In this document: piece after piece, positions 36,442 to 44,287 of the stretch
Position numbering within the stretch: position 1 is the first letter of the stretch
Layout: every line of letters begins with the position of its first letter
Source of the DNA: Desulfopila inferna
GTDB lineage: Bacteria > Desulfobacterota > Desulfobulbia > Desulfobulbales > Desulfocapsaceae
Direction of reading: 5' to 3'
DNA length: 64,000 nt
Assembly (NCBI RefSeq): GCF_016919005.1
Contig: NZ_JAFFQE010000005.1
Coordinates: 62,001-126,000, forward strand
The notes under the pieces: generated by a model
What the model was told of the DNA's origin: nothing
What the model saw: only the letters and a program-made list of their open reading frames with translations
Databases searched by the model: none
Translations under genes and position numbers: made by a program

Positions 36442-36618
36442 ATGTTAGGATGGGCACTAGGTTTTTTTATAGTCGCGTTGGTCGCCGGCATTCTAGGCTT
36501 TGGCGGGATCGCCGGAGCCGCCGCCGAAATTGCTAAAATTATCTTCTTTATTTTTATTGTGCTGCTGGTCATCTCTTTAATAGCAGGAGCAGTTCGGGGA
36601 AGGCCTCCCAAAGTATAA
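36442..36618 (+). CDS. DUF1328 (UPF0391) small membrane protein
   Basis: 58 residues. Begins [27 protein letters not shown], the characteristic family start, followed by a second helix ([19 protein letters not shown]). RBS AGAGGA upstream; a longer frame from 36316 has no site and adds unrelated sequence. Members are induced by envelope or osmotic stress in some bacteria. Not otherwise understood. It is between the CAP and entericidin-like genes. Confidence 0.88.
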   Translation: MLGWALGFFIVALVAGILGFGGIAGAAAEIAKIIFFIFIVLLVISLIAGAVRGRPPKV

Positions 36619-36724
36619 TATCTTGTTTTGCCGATGCCGCCAATGATCCCGGCAAAGCAGAAATATGCAGCGCATGCTCTACTGCACCTTTCACTCACAA
36701 GCAAACATCAAAAAGGAGAATAAT

Positions 36725-36868
36725 ATGAAAACACTGACAATTCGCGCATTGCTGCTAATCGCCTTAACCTTGTTCATCGGTTCGATCAGCGTTGGATGCA
36801 ATACCATGGAAGGAATGGGGGAAGATATTCAGAGGGGCGGTGAAGAAATAGAAGATGCAGCTGATTAG
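36725..36868 (+). CDS. Entericidin-like small lipoprotein
   Basis: 47 residues. Signal and lipobox SVGC (Cys24), then a short acidic tail NTMEGMGEDIQRGGEEIEDAAD, the usual entericidin EcnA/B layout. RBS AAAGGAG before the ATG. Entericidins form a bacteriolytic lipoprotein/antidote pair in enterics; only one such protein is present here. Downstream is a perfect 22-bp palindrome. Confidence 0.8.
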   Translation: MKTLTIRALLLIALTLFIGSISVGCNTMEGMGEDIQRGGEEIEDAAD

Positions 36869-36883
36869 ACAAAACTTTTTCAA

Positions 36884-36905
36884 CCAGGAGCCTGCAGGCT
36901 CCTGG
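36884..36905. terminator. Palindromic hairpin after entericidin-like gene
   Basis: CCAGGAGCCTGCAGGCTCCTGG is a perfect 22-bp palindrome just after the gene. No T run follows, so it may be a terminator that depends on other factors, or a stabilising 3' stem-loop. Confidence 0.55.
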
Positions 36906-37015
36906 ACCATGTATCTTATTCACCGAGGCAATCGATTAATTTAGCCACACACATACGTTGATCCAGGAACTACAACTCGAAAGCTACAACCGGTTAGGTA
37001 CGAGTGATAATTCAT

Positions 37016-37411
37016 CTATACCGTAAAATGAGAATCCTTCGCCGATACCGAAAGCCTTGGGGAAGGTAAAGCATTCAGCAGCTCACTCAGAGAGAAAGGT
37101 TTGTAGAAGAAATTATCAGCTCCATTTTTAAGAGCTTCAGCTTTGTTTTCCTCCTTACAACTCCCGGTCATCATGATCAGAGTTGTCTCCGGAGCCACTT
37201 TCTTTGCATATCGGATAACATCTTGCCCATTGACTTTGCCCATTTTAAGATCAGTGATGACCGCATGAAAATACTCTCTTTCCAGCATCTCTACAGCCTC
37301 TTCACCGCTGAGGGCATTGGTCGCTTCAAATCCGTGATGTTGCAAGTAGGTGACAAGCAGCTTACAGATAATGCTATCATCATCAACAACTAATACTTTT
37401 ATGGGGTTCAT
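37016..37411 (-). CDS. Stand-alone response regulator receiver protein
   Basis: 131 residues. CheY-like receiver with acidic pocket VVDDDS (11-14), phospho-acceptor Asp in VITDLKMGKVNG (about residue 54), and the conserved Thr and Lys (MMTGS, FYKPFSL). No output domain, so it acts through protein contacts or as a phosphate sink. There is no kinase gene next to it; the nearest hybrid kinase is about 20 kb away. Confidence 0.9.
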   Translation of the reverse strand: MNPIKVLVVDDDSIICKLLVTYLQHHGFEATNALSGEEAVEMLEREYFHAVITDLKMGKVNGQDVIRYAKKVAPETTLIMMTGSCKEENKAEALKNGADNFFYKPFSLSELLNALPSPRLSVSAKDSHFTV

Positions 37412-37502
37412 TCCTGAAATTCTCCCTTTTTTTGTATCATTCTCAGATTATACTCGTCTCTTCTCATGCCCGAAGGCTTCCTCTAGGCCAGATAAATAAA
37501 TA

Positions 37503-37877
37503 TCAAAGCAGGTATCCAATCAGTACCGCCGTCAGCAGAACGGCTATCAAGATCCAGAAGGTTACCCCAGCGGCATTTGCCTTGCCCTGGGCTGCAAGAT
37601 TCTGCTTGGCCTCCTCATGAGTCCTCGATGGAGGCCGCAGAGTAGCGGCAAGCAACAAAAAAACAAGGACGACCAGCATAAGGCCCTGTGCCCAGTAGAT
37701 CCCAAAGATCGGCGGGCCCACAGGTCTGAGCCACAGCCCTCCAACCCAGGCAAACAGGAAGAAGAGGGTAAACAACGGTATGATGCCGGGCAATTCTCGT
37801 GAACGAAAAACCGCCCCAAATACCATTGCAAATAAAAATCCCAGAATCATCGCGATAATGATATCACCAATCAGCAT
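37503..37877 (-). CDS. Hypothetical small membrane protein
   Basis: 124 residues, not recognised. About four hydrophobic segments (6-27, 32-52, 60-78, 102-122) and a polar loop RPPSRTHEEAKQNLAAQGKANAA between helices 3 and 4. The ATG is at 37877 and no other function clue exists. It lies upstream of the receiver gene on the same strand with a 90-bp gap. Confidence 0.65.
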   Translation of the reverse strand: MLIGDIIIAMILGFLFAMVFGAVFRSRELPGIIPLFTLFFLFAWVGGLWLRPVGPPIFGIYWAQGLMLVVLVFLLLAATLRPPSRTHEEAKQNLAAQGKANAAGVTFWILIAVLLTAVLIGYLL

Positions 37878-38210
37878 CTTTACTCCGCTCTGATTTTTTT
37901 CAACTTAAAACCTCTCTACCCTTAATAGCTGACTTGCAAGTCTTATTCCCAATCCTGGATCTGAAAAAAAAGGTCCATGCCTATACTCCACACTCACCTT
38001 TATCACAGCCGGGAATCCAAGCAGGTGGTGATGATTCTCTGCACATTTGCAGATGAAAGTATTACATCTCCCAGGGAGAAGATCTCGTCCAGCGTTTCAG
38101 GATTTGTCCAATCTGGCTGGATAAGACAATTACATTTTTGGCTTCACGACTGAGAAGCGGTATTGATTTTTCCTCAAAATTCATTCTCCCCGGCCCCCGT
38201 GATTGTCCTA
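37878..38210. other. Intergenic region, no gene seen
   Basis: 333 bp between two minus-strand genes. A 62-codon minus frame (38062-38250) overlaps the next gene and has no support. A moderate potential for secondary structure, but nothing specific. Confidence 0.3.
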
Positions 38211-39314
38211 TCAGATTTCGGAGAAAAAATAGTCGAGATACTGCAGCCACGCGTTCATGACGACTTCGGAGCTTTCATGAAACTTCTGCATGACCCACAC
38301 CGCCGAGCCCAGACCCGTCAGAATATGGGGATCGTAATGTCCGTTATAGTTTTCCAGTACACTTAAAATGACATATCTTGCCAGCAGCCCGCGCTTTTCT
38401 TCAGAAGACAGGCTCCCGGCGATCATAGGTATGAGTTGCTGCGTATCATGCCGGGAAAAAATAGTGAAAAAGTGCTCGAAGTCCGGTATATCGATAGCGA
38501 CAACCTCATCGACCGGATGTATATTTTCCTCCTTTTCTCCCATCATTGCTGTCCACATGGCTAGCATATGGTTATACTCCTGCTGCTCAAGAAGATGACG
38601 GCTCCTTTCAATGGCATAGAGCGTTATGGTATGATGCAGAGGCACGAAGCCTGTCCCGCTCACTGCTTTGCGCAGCTTGGTAAAATATTCTCCGCGGTCA
38701 TCCCCTGTCTTTGTACCAAGCAGCTCGGGCGTGGTATCAAAGCCTCCTTTACAGAAGTAGTCAGCAAGTAAAACCAGAGTCGGCCAGGGATTCTGGTCTT
38801 TGCGCCGCATCATTTCCTGGAGAATAAAGGCACTACAGGAAATGGAGTGCCCCAGGGATTGATCAAGGTAGCCACTACCCAGGAGTAAGAGCTTGCGGGA
38901 AAATTCCCGTGGGCCTGTCGCCATAAGGAATGCCGCCATTGTTGCTGCAGTTGCGGCACTGTCCCTGCTCGAAATTATTCTCACAACATCGTCAAAATAG
39001 GTGGTCGATACCACATCGACAGGTTTTTCAAGAGCAGGGAGTTTTTCTCTCCTGGTATATTCCTCCAGCTCAACTCCAACAAGAAGAGCCGACTCGGCAG
39101 GCGTCAAATATGCAGCGAGTTCCCTGTTTATGGAATACATCTTAGAGAGATGCGGATTAATAAAGGGAGGGTTGAGAACCTGCTGAACCACCGCATAAAC
39201 GGCATCGTGAATACCCCACGGTTCCTCTTTGCCGCTGCGAAGAAGCGAAGCGTAGATTTCTCGCGTTGCAGTGATATCCGATTGTTCTATGGCGGCGTTC
39301 AATTCTCGTATCAT
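38211..39314 (-). CDS. Hypothetical all-helical protein
   Basis: 367 residues, not recognised. No signal peptide or membrane segment. Almost entirely predicted helix with regularly spaced Leu, perhaps HEAT-like, with a short region rich in His and Cys (LGHSISCSAFILQEMMRR and YFCKGG). A hydrophilic stretch LLGTKTGDDRGEYFTKLRKA follows. ATG at 39314. Single gene with flanking gaps; its codon usage is like its neighbours. Function unknown. Confidence 0.75.
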   Translation of the reverse strand: MIRELNAAIEQSDITATREIYASLLRSGKEEPWGIHDAVYAVVQQVLNPPFINPHLSKMYSINRELAAYLTPAESALLVGVELEEYTRREKLPALEKPVDVVSTTYFDDVVRIISSRDSAATAATMAAFLMATGPREFSRKLLLLGSGYLDQSLGHSISCSAFILQEMMRRKDQNPWPTLVLLADYFCKGGFDTTPELLGTKTGDDRGEYFTKLRKAVSGTGFVPLHHTITLYAIERSRHLLEQQEYNHMLAMWTAMMGEKEENIHPVDEVVAIDIPDFEHFFTIFSRHDTQQLIPMIAGSLSSEEKRGLLARYVILSVLENYNGHYDPHILTGLGSAVWVMQKFHESSEVVMNAWLQYLDYFFSEI

Positions 39315-39682
39315 AGGCGCCTCTGATTATTAAAGGACTTCGATGATTGTTCATTACCGCAAGGGTGCATATAAAGCTGGAGAAGCCGAGAAATGGATTT
39401 TGTTTGTACTTTTAATAGGATTTGTTTTATTTTGTGCTACTTCAGCTATTCTACAGGCAGGTAACTGGTTTTACAAACAGGAAATAAAAAATGTCCATTG
39501 GACAACCTGGTTTTTTCTTGCTCTGAAAACACCTTCTGTGTTCTATATGCATGTGCTGAAGCAAGATGCGCAAAAATCATGTTCCAACTTGTCCTTCGAA
39601 AAATCTATGTGATCCTGGTGCTATTATCTCCTGATCAATCGGCCGAACCGGGCAAATATTTAAACGTATTTATACTAACACC
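39315..39682. other. AT-rich gap, with doubtful 89-codon frame
   Basis: 368 bp. A plus-strand frame at 39343-39612 would encode 89 residues with one hydrophobic helix (WILFVLLIGFVLFCATSAIL), but it has no ribosome-binding site and low GC. It could be a small membrane protein or chance. It gives no other feature. Confidence 0.3.
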
Positions 39683-42154
39683 ATGAACATTTCCAATCCG
39701 GACCTCGAACTGGCTGAAGAGTATATTCACGATACAGGATCTAATATTTTCCTCACCGGCAAGGCCGGAACCGGTAAAACGACTTTTCTCCACACCCTGA
39801 AGCAGAACTGTCCCAAGCGCCTGGTAATCACGGCACCCACTGGGGTTGCCGCCATCAATGCCGGAGGGGTTACTCTCCATTCATTCTTTCAACTGCCTTT
39901 CGGACCGTTTCTGCCCGGCAGTCAGAACTCCAGGAACCATTTCCGCTTCAGTAAGGAAAAACAGGGCATCATTAAGAGCCTCGATCTACTGGTGATCGAC
40001 GAAATCAGCATGGTTCGGGCCGATCTTCTTGATGGTGTTGACAACGTTCTGCGCCGACTGCGTCGCAGCAGCTTGCCCTTCGGAGGCGTGCAGCTGCTGA
40101 TGATCGGTGATCTCCATCAATTGCCGCCGGTGGTAAAGAACGAAGAATGGCGTCTCCTCCGCAACCACTACGCCTCGGCCTTTTTTTTCGGCAGCAATGC
40201 TCTTGCCTCAACCGAAATGGTGACTATCGAGCTTAAAAAGATATATCGCCAGCAAGACAGCAGTTTTATTGATATTCTCAACCAGGTCAGGAATAACTCT
40301 CTCGACGCTTCCTCCCTTGCAGCACTGAACTCCCGGGTCATTGCTGATTTTTCCGCTGAAGATGAGAGTGGCTGTATTACACTTTGTACCCATAATCGCA
40401 GTGCGGATGTGATCAACAGAACAAAGCTTGAGGAACTTCCGGGTAAACCCAGAACATTCGCAGCAGAGATCGAAGGCGAGTTCCCCGACCATACCTATCC
40501 GGCCGCAGAAGCCCTCACCCTGAAAAAAGGCGCGCAGGTAATGTTCATCCGCAACGATCTCTCCGCTGACAAGAGATATTTCAATGGAAAAATCGGCATA
40601 ATAACCTCTGTCTCCCCCAGTACCATCCGGGTCAAATGTCCGGACGATCATGAAGAGATAGAGGTGGAACCGGCTACCTGGGAAAACATAGAGTACTCCC
40701 TCAACAAGGAGACCCAGGAGATAACCGAAAAAATAATCGGCACTTTCAATCAGCATCCCCTGCGGCTGGCCTGGGCCATCACCATTCACAAAAGCCAGGG
40801 GCTGACCTTCGACAAGGCAATGATCGATGCCCAGGCCGCTTTCGCTCACGGACAGGTGTATGTGGCCCTGAGCCGTTGCCGGACCCTTGAAGGGATGGTG
40901 CTTTCCACCCCATTATCGGCCAAAGTGATGAACATCGATCAGGCAGTTCTTCGTTTTGCCGATGAAGCCAGGAGCAACCCACCTACCCCGGCAGATCTCA
41001 GAACCGCTAAGACAAAGTACCAGCAGCGACTCATCCTGGAATGCTTCGACTTCGGGAGACTGCGATCATTACTGCGCCGTATGGTATCATTGATCCTTGG
41101 CAACCGGGGAAGTGTCCAGGTCTCGGGGATCAGCGATATTGCCGAACTGCTGCAAGTTAGCGAAGAAGCGGTCTTTACCATCGGCGGCAACTTCCAGAGA
41201 CAGCTTCGCACCCTTTTCAATGAATCGGTTCTACCCGCCGAGGACCACATTATTCATGAACGGCTGACCAAGGCCTCAGCCTATTTCCAGGAAAAGATTA
41301 CATTACTTGGCACACCGGTGAGCAGCCTCCAGGTGGATACCGACAGCAAGGAGCTGCGCAAAAAAATCCGTAATACTTTGCAACTCCTGGAGGAGGAAAT
41401 CGGCGTCAAACTGGCCGCGGTCTCCTGCTGTAAGGATGGCTTTGATGCAACACGGTATTTTCGGGCGATTTCCTCCGCCGCCCTCGATACTCTGAAAAAA
41501 CCCGCGAAGAAAGAAAAGTCAGCCGTACCCGCTTATACCGAGTCGGACATCAGCCATCCCGAGCTCTTTCAGATTCTCAAAGAATGGCGCAGCAGCAAGG
41601 CCGCAGAGGAAGGGGTTGCCAATTTCCAGGTGCTGCACCAGAAAACTCTCATCCAGATCGCCGTCAAACTGCCTGAATCTCTGCCCGCCCTGAAAAAGAT
41701 CAAGGGTATCGGAGCCAAACTCGCTGAAAAATATGGTGGAGAACTCGTGGAGATGGTTGGCAGGTATCGTAGTGAGCACAACATTGAAGAAGTAGAACTG
41801 CCGCGACTCCTTCAGGTAGAAAAATCCTCCACACCTGAAAAAAGGGTTGTCGACACCCGAAAACTTACACTTGAATTATTTGAAAATGGTTTGACGCCAC
41901 TGCTGATAGCCGAGCAGCGGGAACTGACACTGGCCACGATAGAGAGCCATATCGCTCATCTGATTGAAGAGGGAGAGATAGCCGCATCTGCACTGATTTC
42001 TGCTGAGAGGCTGGAGGAGTTGCAGGATCGCATTGCCGCAATGAGCGAGAAGCCACTGAAGGAAATTAAACGAAAACTGACCGTCGAGGCCACCTACGGT
42101 GAGATCCGGTTTGTCCAGGCCCATCTCAGACACCTGGCCTCATCCTCGGCATAA
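39683..42154 (+). CDS. Pif1-like helicase with C-terminal HRDC-like and HTH parts
   Basis: 823 residues. AAA+/SF1B helicase core: Walker A GKAGTGKTTFLH, ITAPTGVAAINAGG and LHSFF (Pif1 family), Walker B LLVIDEISMVRADLLD, RLRR and GDLHQLPPV, then the C-terminal motif AWAITIHKSQGLTFDKAMID and VYVALSRCRTLEGMVL. The C-terminal third has an HRDC-like stretch (about 620-690: FQILKEWRSSKAAEEGV... LHQKTLIQIAVKLPESLPALKKIKGIGAKLAEKYG) and a helix-turn-helix-like end (KLTLELFENGLTPLLIAEQRELTLATIESHI). It unwinds DNA or DNA-RNA; role in replication or repair is assumed. Neighbour trmO follows. Confidence 0.9.
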   Translation: MNISNPDLELAEEYIHDTGSNIFLTGKAGTGKTTFLHTLKQNCPKRLVITAPTGVAAINAGGVTLHSFFQLPFGPFLPGSQNSRNHFRFSKEKQGIIKSLDLLVIDEISMVRADLLDGVDNVLRRLRRSSLPFGGVQLLMIGDLHQLPPVVKNEEWRLLRNHYASAFFFGSNALASTEMVTIELKKIYRQQDSSFIDILNQVRNNSLDASSLAALNSRVIADFSAEDESGCITLCTHNRSADVINRTKLEELPGKPRTFAAEIEGEFPDHTYPAAEALTLKKGAQVMFIRNDLSADKRYFNGKIGIITSVSPSTIRVKCPDDHEEIEVEPATWENIEYSLNKETQEITEKIIGTFNQHPLRLAWAITIHKSQGLTFDKAMIDAQAAFAHGQVYVALSRCRTLEGMVLSTPLSAKVMNIDQAVLRFADEARSNPPTPADLRTAKTKYQQRLILECFDFGRLRSLLRRMVSLILGNRGSVQVSGISDIAELLQVSEEAVFTIGGNFQRQLRTLFNESVLPAEDHIIHERLTKASAYFQEKITLLGTPVSSLQVDTDSKELRKKIRNTLQLLEEEIGVKLAAVSCCKDGFDATRYFRAISSAALDTLKKPAKKEKSAVPAYTESDISHPELFQILKEWRSSKAAEEGVANFQVLHQKTLIQIAVKLPESLPALKKIKGIGAKLAEKYGGELVEMVGRYRSEHNIEEVELPRLLQVEKSSTPEKRVVDTRKLTLELFENGLTPLLIAEQRELTLATIESHIAHLIEEGEIAASALISAERLEELQDRIAAMSEKPLKEIKRKLTVEATYGEIRFVQAHLRHLASSSA

Positions 42155-42226
42155 AAAAGAACTGTCAATAAGCCCAATAGAATTGTATAATCTTCTGTTT
42201 ACAGAAGCATCGTATGAGGAAAAACA

Positions 42227-42625
42227 ATGGAACTACCCGGATTGGAAATCATAGGTATGCTGCATTGCGATATCAAAGCCCCTGAGGATGCTCCTAAAAA
42301 TTTCGATGAATCGGAAATCGTCGGAACCCTGGAAATCTATCCTCAGTATCAGGAAGGACTTGAAGGAATTGAGTCCGGACAGACTATCGTCGTTCTTTTC
42401 TGGCTTCACAAATCAAACCGGGATACTTTGAAGGTCTATCCGCGGGGAGATACCTCGAGGGGACTTCGTGGCGTTTTTGCCACCCGCAGCCCGGCGCGAC
42501 CGAATCCTATAGCTGTTTCCGAACTGAAGGTCCTGTCAATCGATGAGAACTCCATCAAAGTATCGGGCCTGGATATCTTAAACGGCACCCCAATAATAGA
42601 TATCAAGAAAAAGCTCAATGGATGA
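42227..42625 (+). CDS. trmO: TrmO/TsaA-like tRNA methyltransferase
   Basis: 132 residues. Family signature: an EIYPQYQEGLEGIE strand, LFWLHKSNRD, and the SAM-binding stretch GVFATRSPARPNPIAVS. TrmO adds a methyl group to the N6 of t6A37 in tRNA-Thr. Length matches the single-domain (archaeal/bacterial short) type. RBS GAGG upstream. The archaeal subgroup includes proteins of unknown function, so substrate is inferred. Confidence 0.88.
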   Translation: MELPGLEIIGMLHCDIKAPEDAPKNFDESEIVGTLEIYPQYQEGLEGIESGQTIVVLFWLHKSNRDTLKVYPRGDTSRGLRGVFATRSPARPNPIAVSELKVLSIDENSIKVSGLDILNGTPIIDIKKKLNG

Positions 42626-42677
42626 CCACTGAGAGCAGAAGCAGGTATTCTACTATTTTCTTTGGTAATAATTGATC

Positions 42678-44009
42678 ATGCCACCAGCTAAAACAACGAC
42701 AAATGCCGGCAGGAAACGTGTTTCCTCGGGTATTCCTGAACTCGACACCTTTCTTGGCGACCTCTATATCGGCGATAACGTACTGTGGTACGAAGACGCC
42801 GGAAGCTTCTCCTCGGTTTTCTGTCTTAACTTCATCAGGGAATCGCTGGCCGAAAAGAAACCGCTGATTTATGTAACCTTCGATCGCTCTCCCAAAAATG
42901 TCGTTTCTTTTCTCGGTCCACTGGCGGAAAGCCAGAACCTGACCATTCTCGACTGTTTTACCAATGGCAAGGGGGACGGCTCGGAGGTTTTTGAGAAATT
43001 CTATGAAAAGGACGGCGCTCTCTGGCCCTATCACGTCATCAAGGTCAATGATCCTGCAACCCCATCAAATGTTGGTGAGGCAATATATGGCCTGCACGGC
43101 AATCTCTCCGGGGAGGTTCATTTCATCCTCGACAGCCTGACCGGCATGCAATCTCTCTGGGGAGGAGAAGAGCATGCGCTGGCATTCTATGCCAAAACCT
43201 GCCCCCGGCTGTATGAACTCGACACTATTGCGTACTGGTTGATCGAGAAGAAAGCTCACTCCAGCAGGCTAAAAGCCAATATTAACAAAATAGCTCAAGT
43301 TGCAATCGACCTCTCGGTATATCGCGGTAAATCTTCCCTGAAGATTCTCAAAGCAGAAAAACGCAACTCCAAATACCTCAATGAGCATCATAGGTTCCTG
43401 TGCGATAACATAGATATCGTCTTCGAAAGTCAGGGACAGATACAGGGCAAGTTTGATCTGGGTGCAAAGATAAAGAATATTCGACTGACAAGGGGCATCT
43501 CCCAAAAACATCTGGCAGATCTGACCGGGGTGACTCCCAGCACAATTTCCCAGGTGGAGAAAAATCTTATCTACCCTTCTCTGCCGGCACTGTTCCGCAT
43601 GGCCGAGAGCCTTGCCGTGGAAGTTGGCGCTTTTTTCCGCGGCCATGGTCTTGAAGAGAATATGTATGTCTATCCCGCTGAAGGTAGATCACCAACTTCC
43701 TTAACTAATATAAGCGCCAATGACGCCGAGGCGCAATTACTGTTGCCGCTGGATGTCAATTCACCAATAGAAGCCGTTATGATTCGAATTCAGCCGGGCA
43801 AAAAGCTGTCCACTCACTTTTTCGCTCACAAAGGCGAGGAGTTCGGATATCTCCTGGCAGGCCGGTTGGAAATGACTATTGATCAGCGGTCATATGAAGT
43901 CAACGCCGGGGATACCATTTTTCTGAACAAAAACATACCCGGACAGTGGTACAATAGAGCGGAGACTCCAGCGGAACTTCTCTGGATAAAAATGATGACG
44001 TCGCGATAA
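42678..44009 (+). CDS. Fusion of degenerate KaiC-like domain, XRE helix-turn-helix and cupin
   Basis: 443 residues, soluble. The N-terminal 240 resemble KaiC/RecA-like proteins (SSGIPELDTFLGDLYIGDNVLWYE and Walker-B-like EVHFILDSL), but the P-loop is replaced by EDAGSFSS with no GKT, so ATP binding is doubtful. Residues about 260-315 form an XRE HTH (LGAKIKNIRLTRGISQKHLADLTGVTPSTISQVEKN). Residues about 335-440 are a cupin (IRIQPGKKLSTHFFAHKGEEFGYLLAGRLEM ... GDTIFLNKNIPGQWYNRAE). The HTH-cupin part is a known ligand-responsive regulator form; fusing it to a KaiC-like domain is unusual. It converges on the glutamate-synthase-like gene. The TAA stop is in repeat DNA. Confidence 0.85.
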   Translation: MPPAKTTTNAGRKRVSSGIPELDTFLGDLYIGDNVLWYEDAGSFSSVFCLNFIRESLAEKKPLIYVTFDRSPKNVVSFLGPLAESQNLTILDCFTNGKGDGSEVFEKFYEKDGALWPYHVIKVNDPATPSNVGEAIYGLHGNLSGEVHFILDSLTGMQSLWGGEEHALAFYAKTCPRLYELDTIAYWLIEKKAHSSRLKANINKIAQVAIDLSVYRGKSSLKILKAEKRNSKYLNEHHRFLCDNIDIVFESQGQIQGKFDLGAKIKNIRLTRGISQKHLADLTGVTPSTISQVEKNLIYPSLPALFRMAESLAVEVGAFFRGHGLEENMYVYPAEGRSPTSLTNISANDAEAQLLLPLDVNSPIEAVMIRIQPGKKLSTHFFAHKGEEFGYLLAGRLEMTIDQRSYEVNAGDTIFLNKNIPGQWYNRAETPAELLWIKMMTSR

Positions 44010-44184
44010 GCACCCGTACGGGCATAGACCGACTTCGAGAAAGCCCGATCTCCGGCGTTGCAGGTTTTTGGCAGGCCTTCTACATACTACTTGTATAGTC
44101 GAAGACCTGCCAAAAACACGGCGCCTTGTATATCGAACTTTTTATCTAGCCTTCTGACATCGTGGCGGTTTTTACGAAATTATC
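44002..44184 (+). repeat. Dispersed repeat, family A, copy 4 (left end lost) with long hairpin
   Basis: Contains CGCGATAAGCACCC, ACGGGCATA and CCGACTTCGAGAAAGC like copy 1 (minus strand) and ends GGTTTTTACGA..TTATC like the other ends. The left end is missing: the TAA in CGCGATAAGC is the stop codon of the upstream gene. A 17-nt stem hairpin (44064-44080 with 44101-44117, one mismatch) is embedded: GTTTTTGGCAGG pairs with CCTGCCAAAAAC. Confidence 0.6.
44064..44117. repeat. Long stable hairpin inside repeat A4
   Basis: Arms GTTTTTGGCAGGCCTTC and GAAGACCTGCCAAAAAC (16 of 17 pairs) with a 20-nt loop that also contains ATAC/GTAT. Not followed by T, so not a typical terminator. It could be a nested element or structural feature. 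Confidence 0.7.
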
Positions 44185-44197
44185 AAAAATCAGCAGG

Positions 44198-44239
44198 TAA
44201 AAAAAATAACTCCGGCTGCCATTTCGGCGGCCGGAGTTG
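44198..44239 (-). terminator. Terminator of the glutamate-synthase-like gene
   Basis: Stem AACTCCGGCTGCC (44208-44220) with GGCGGCCGGAGTT (44226-44238), ending on the minus strand in a run of T (A on plus at 44200-44206). The stem has one mismatch. It lies downstream of the stop codon of the minus-strand gene. Confidence 0.8.
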
Positions 44240-44287
44240 GTAACAAGCTGCAGCCTGAAGCGTTCAGGCAACAGGCTGAGTATTTTA

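Noticed and set aside
38062-38250. 62-codon minus-strand frame
   Set aside because: Overlaps the end of the longer helical-protein gene in another frame and has no support.
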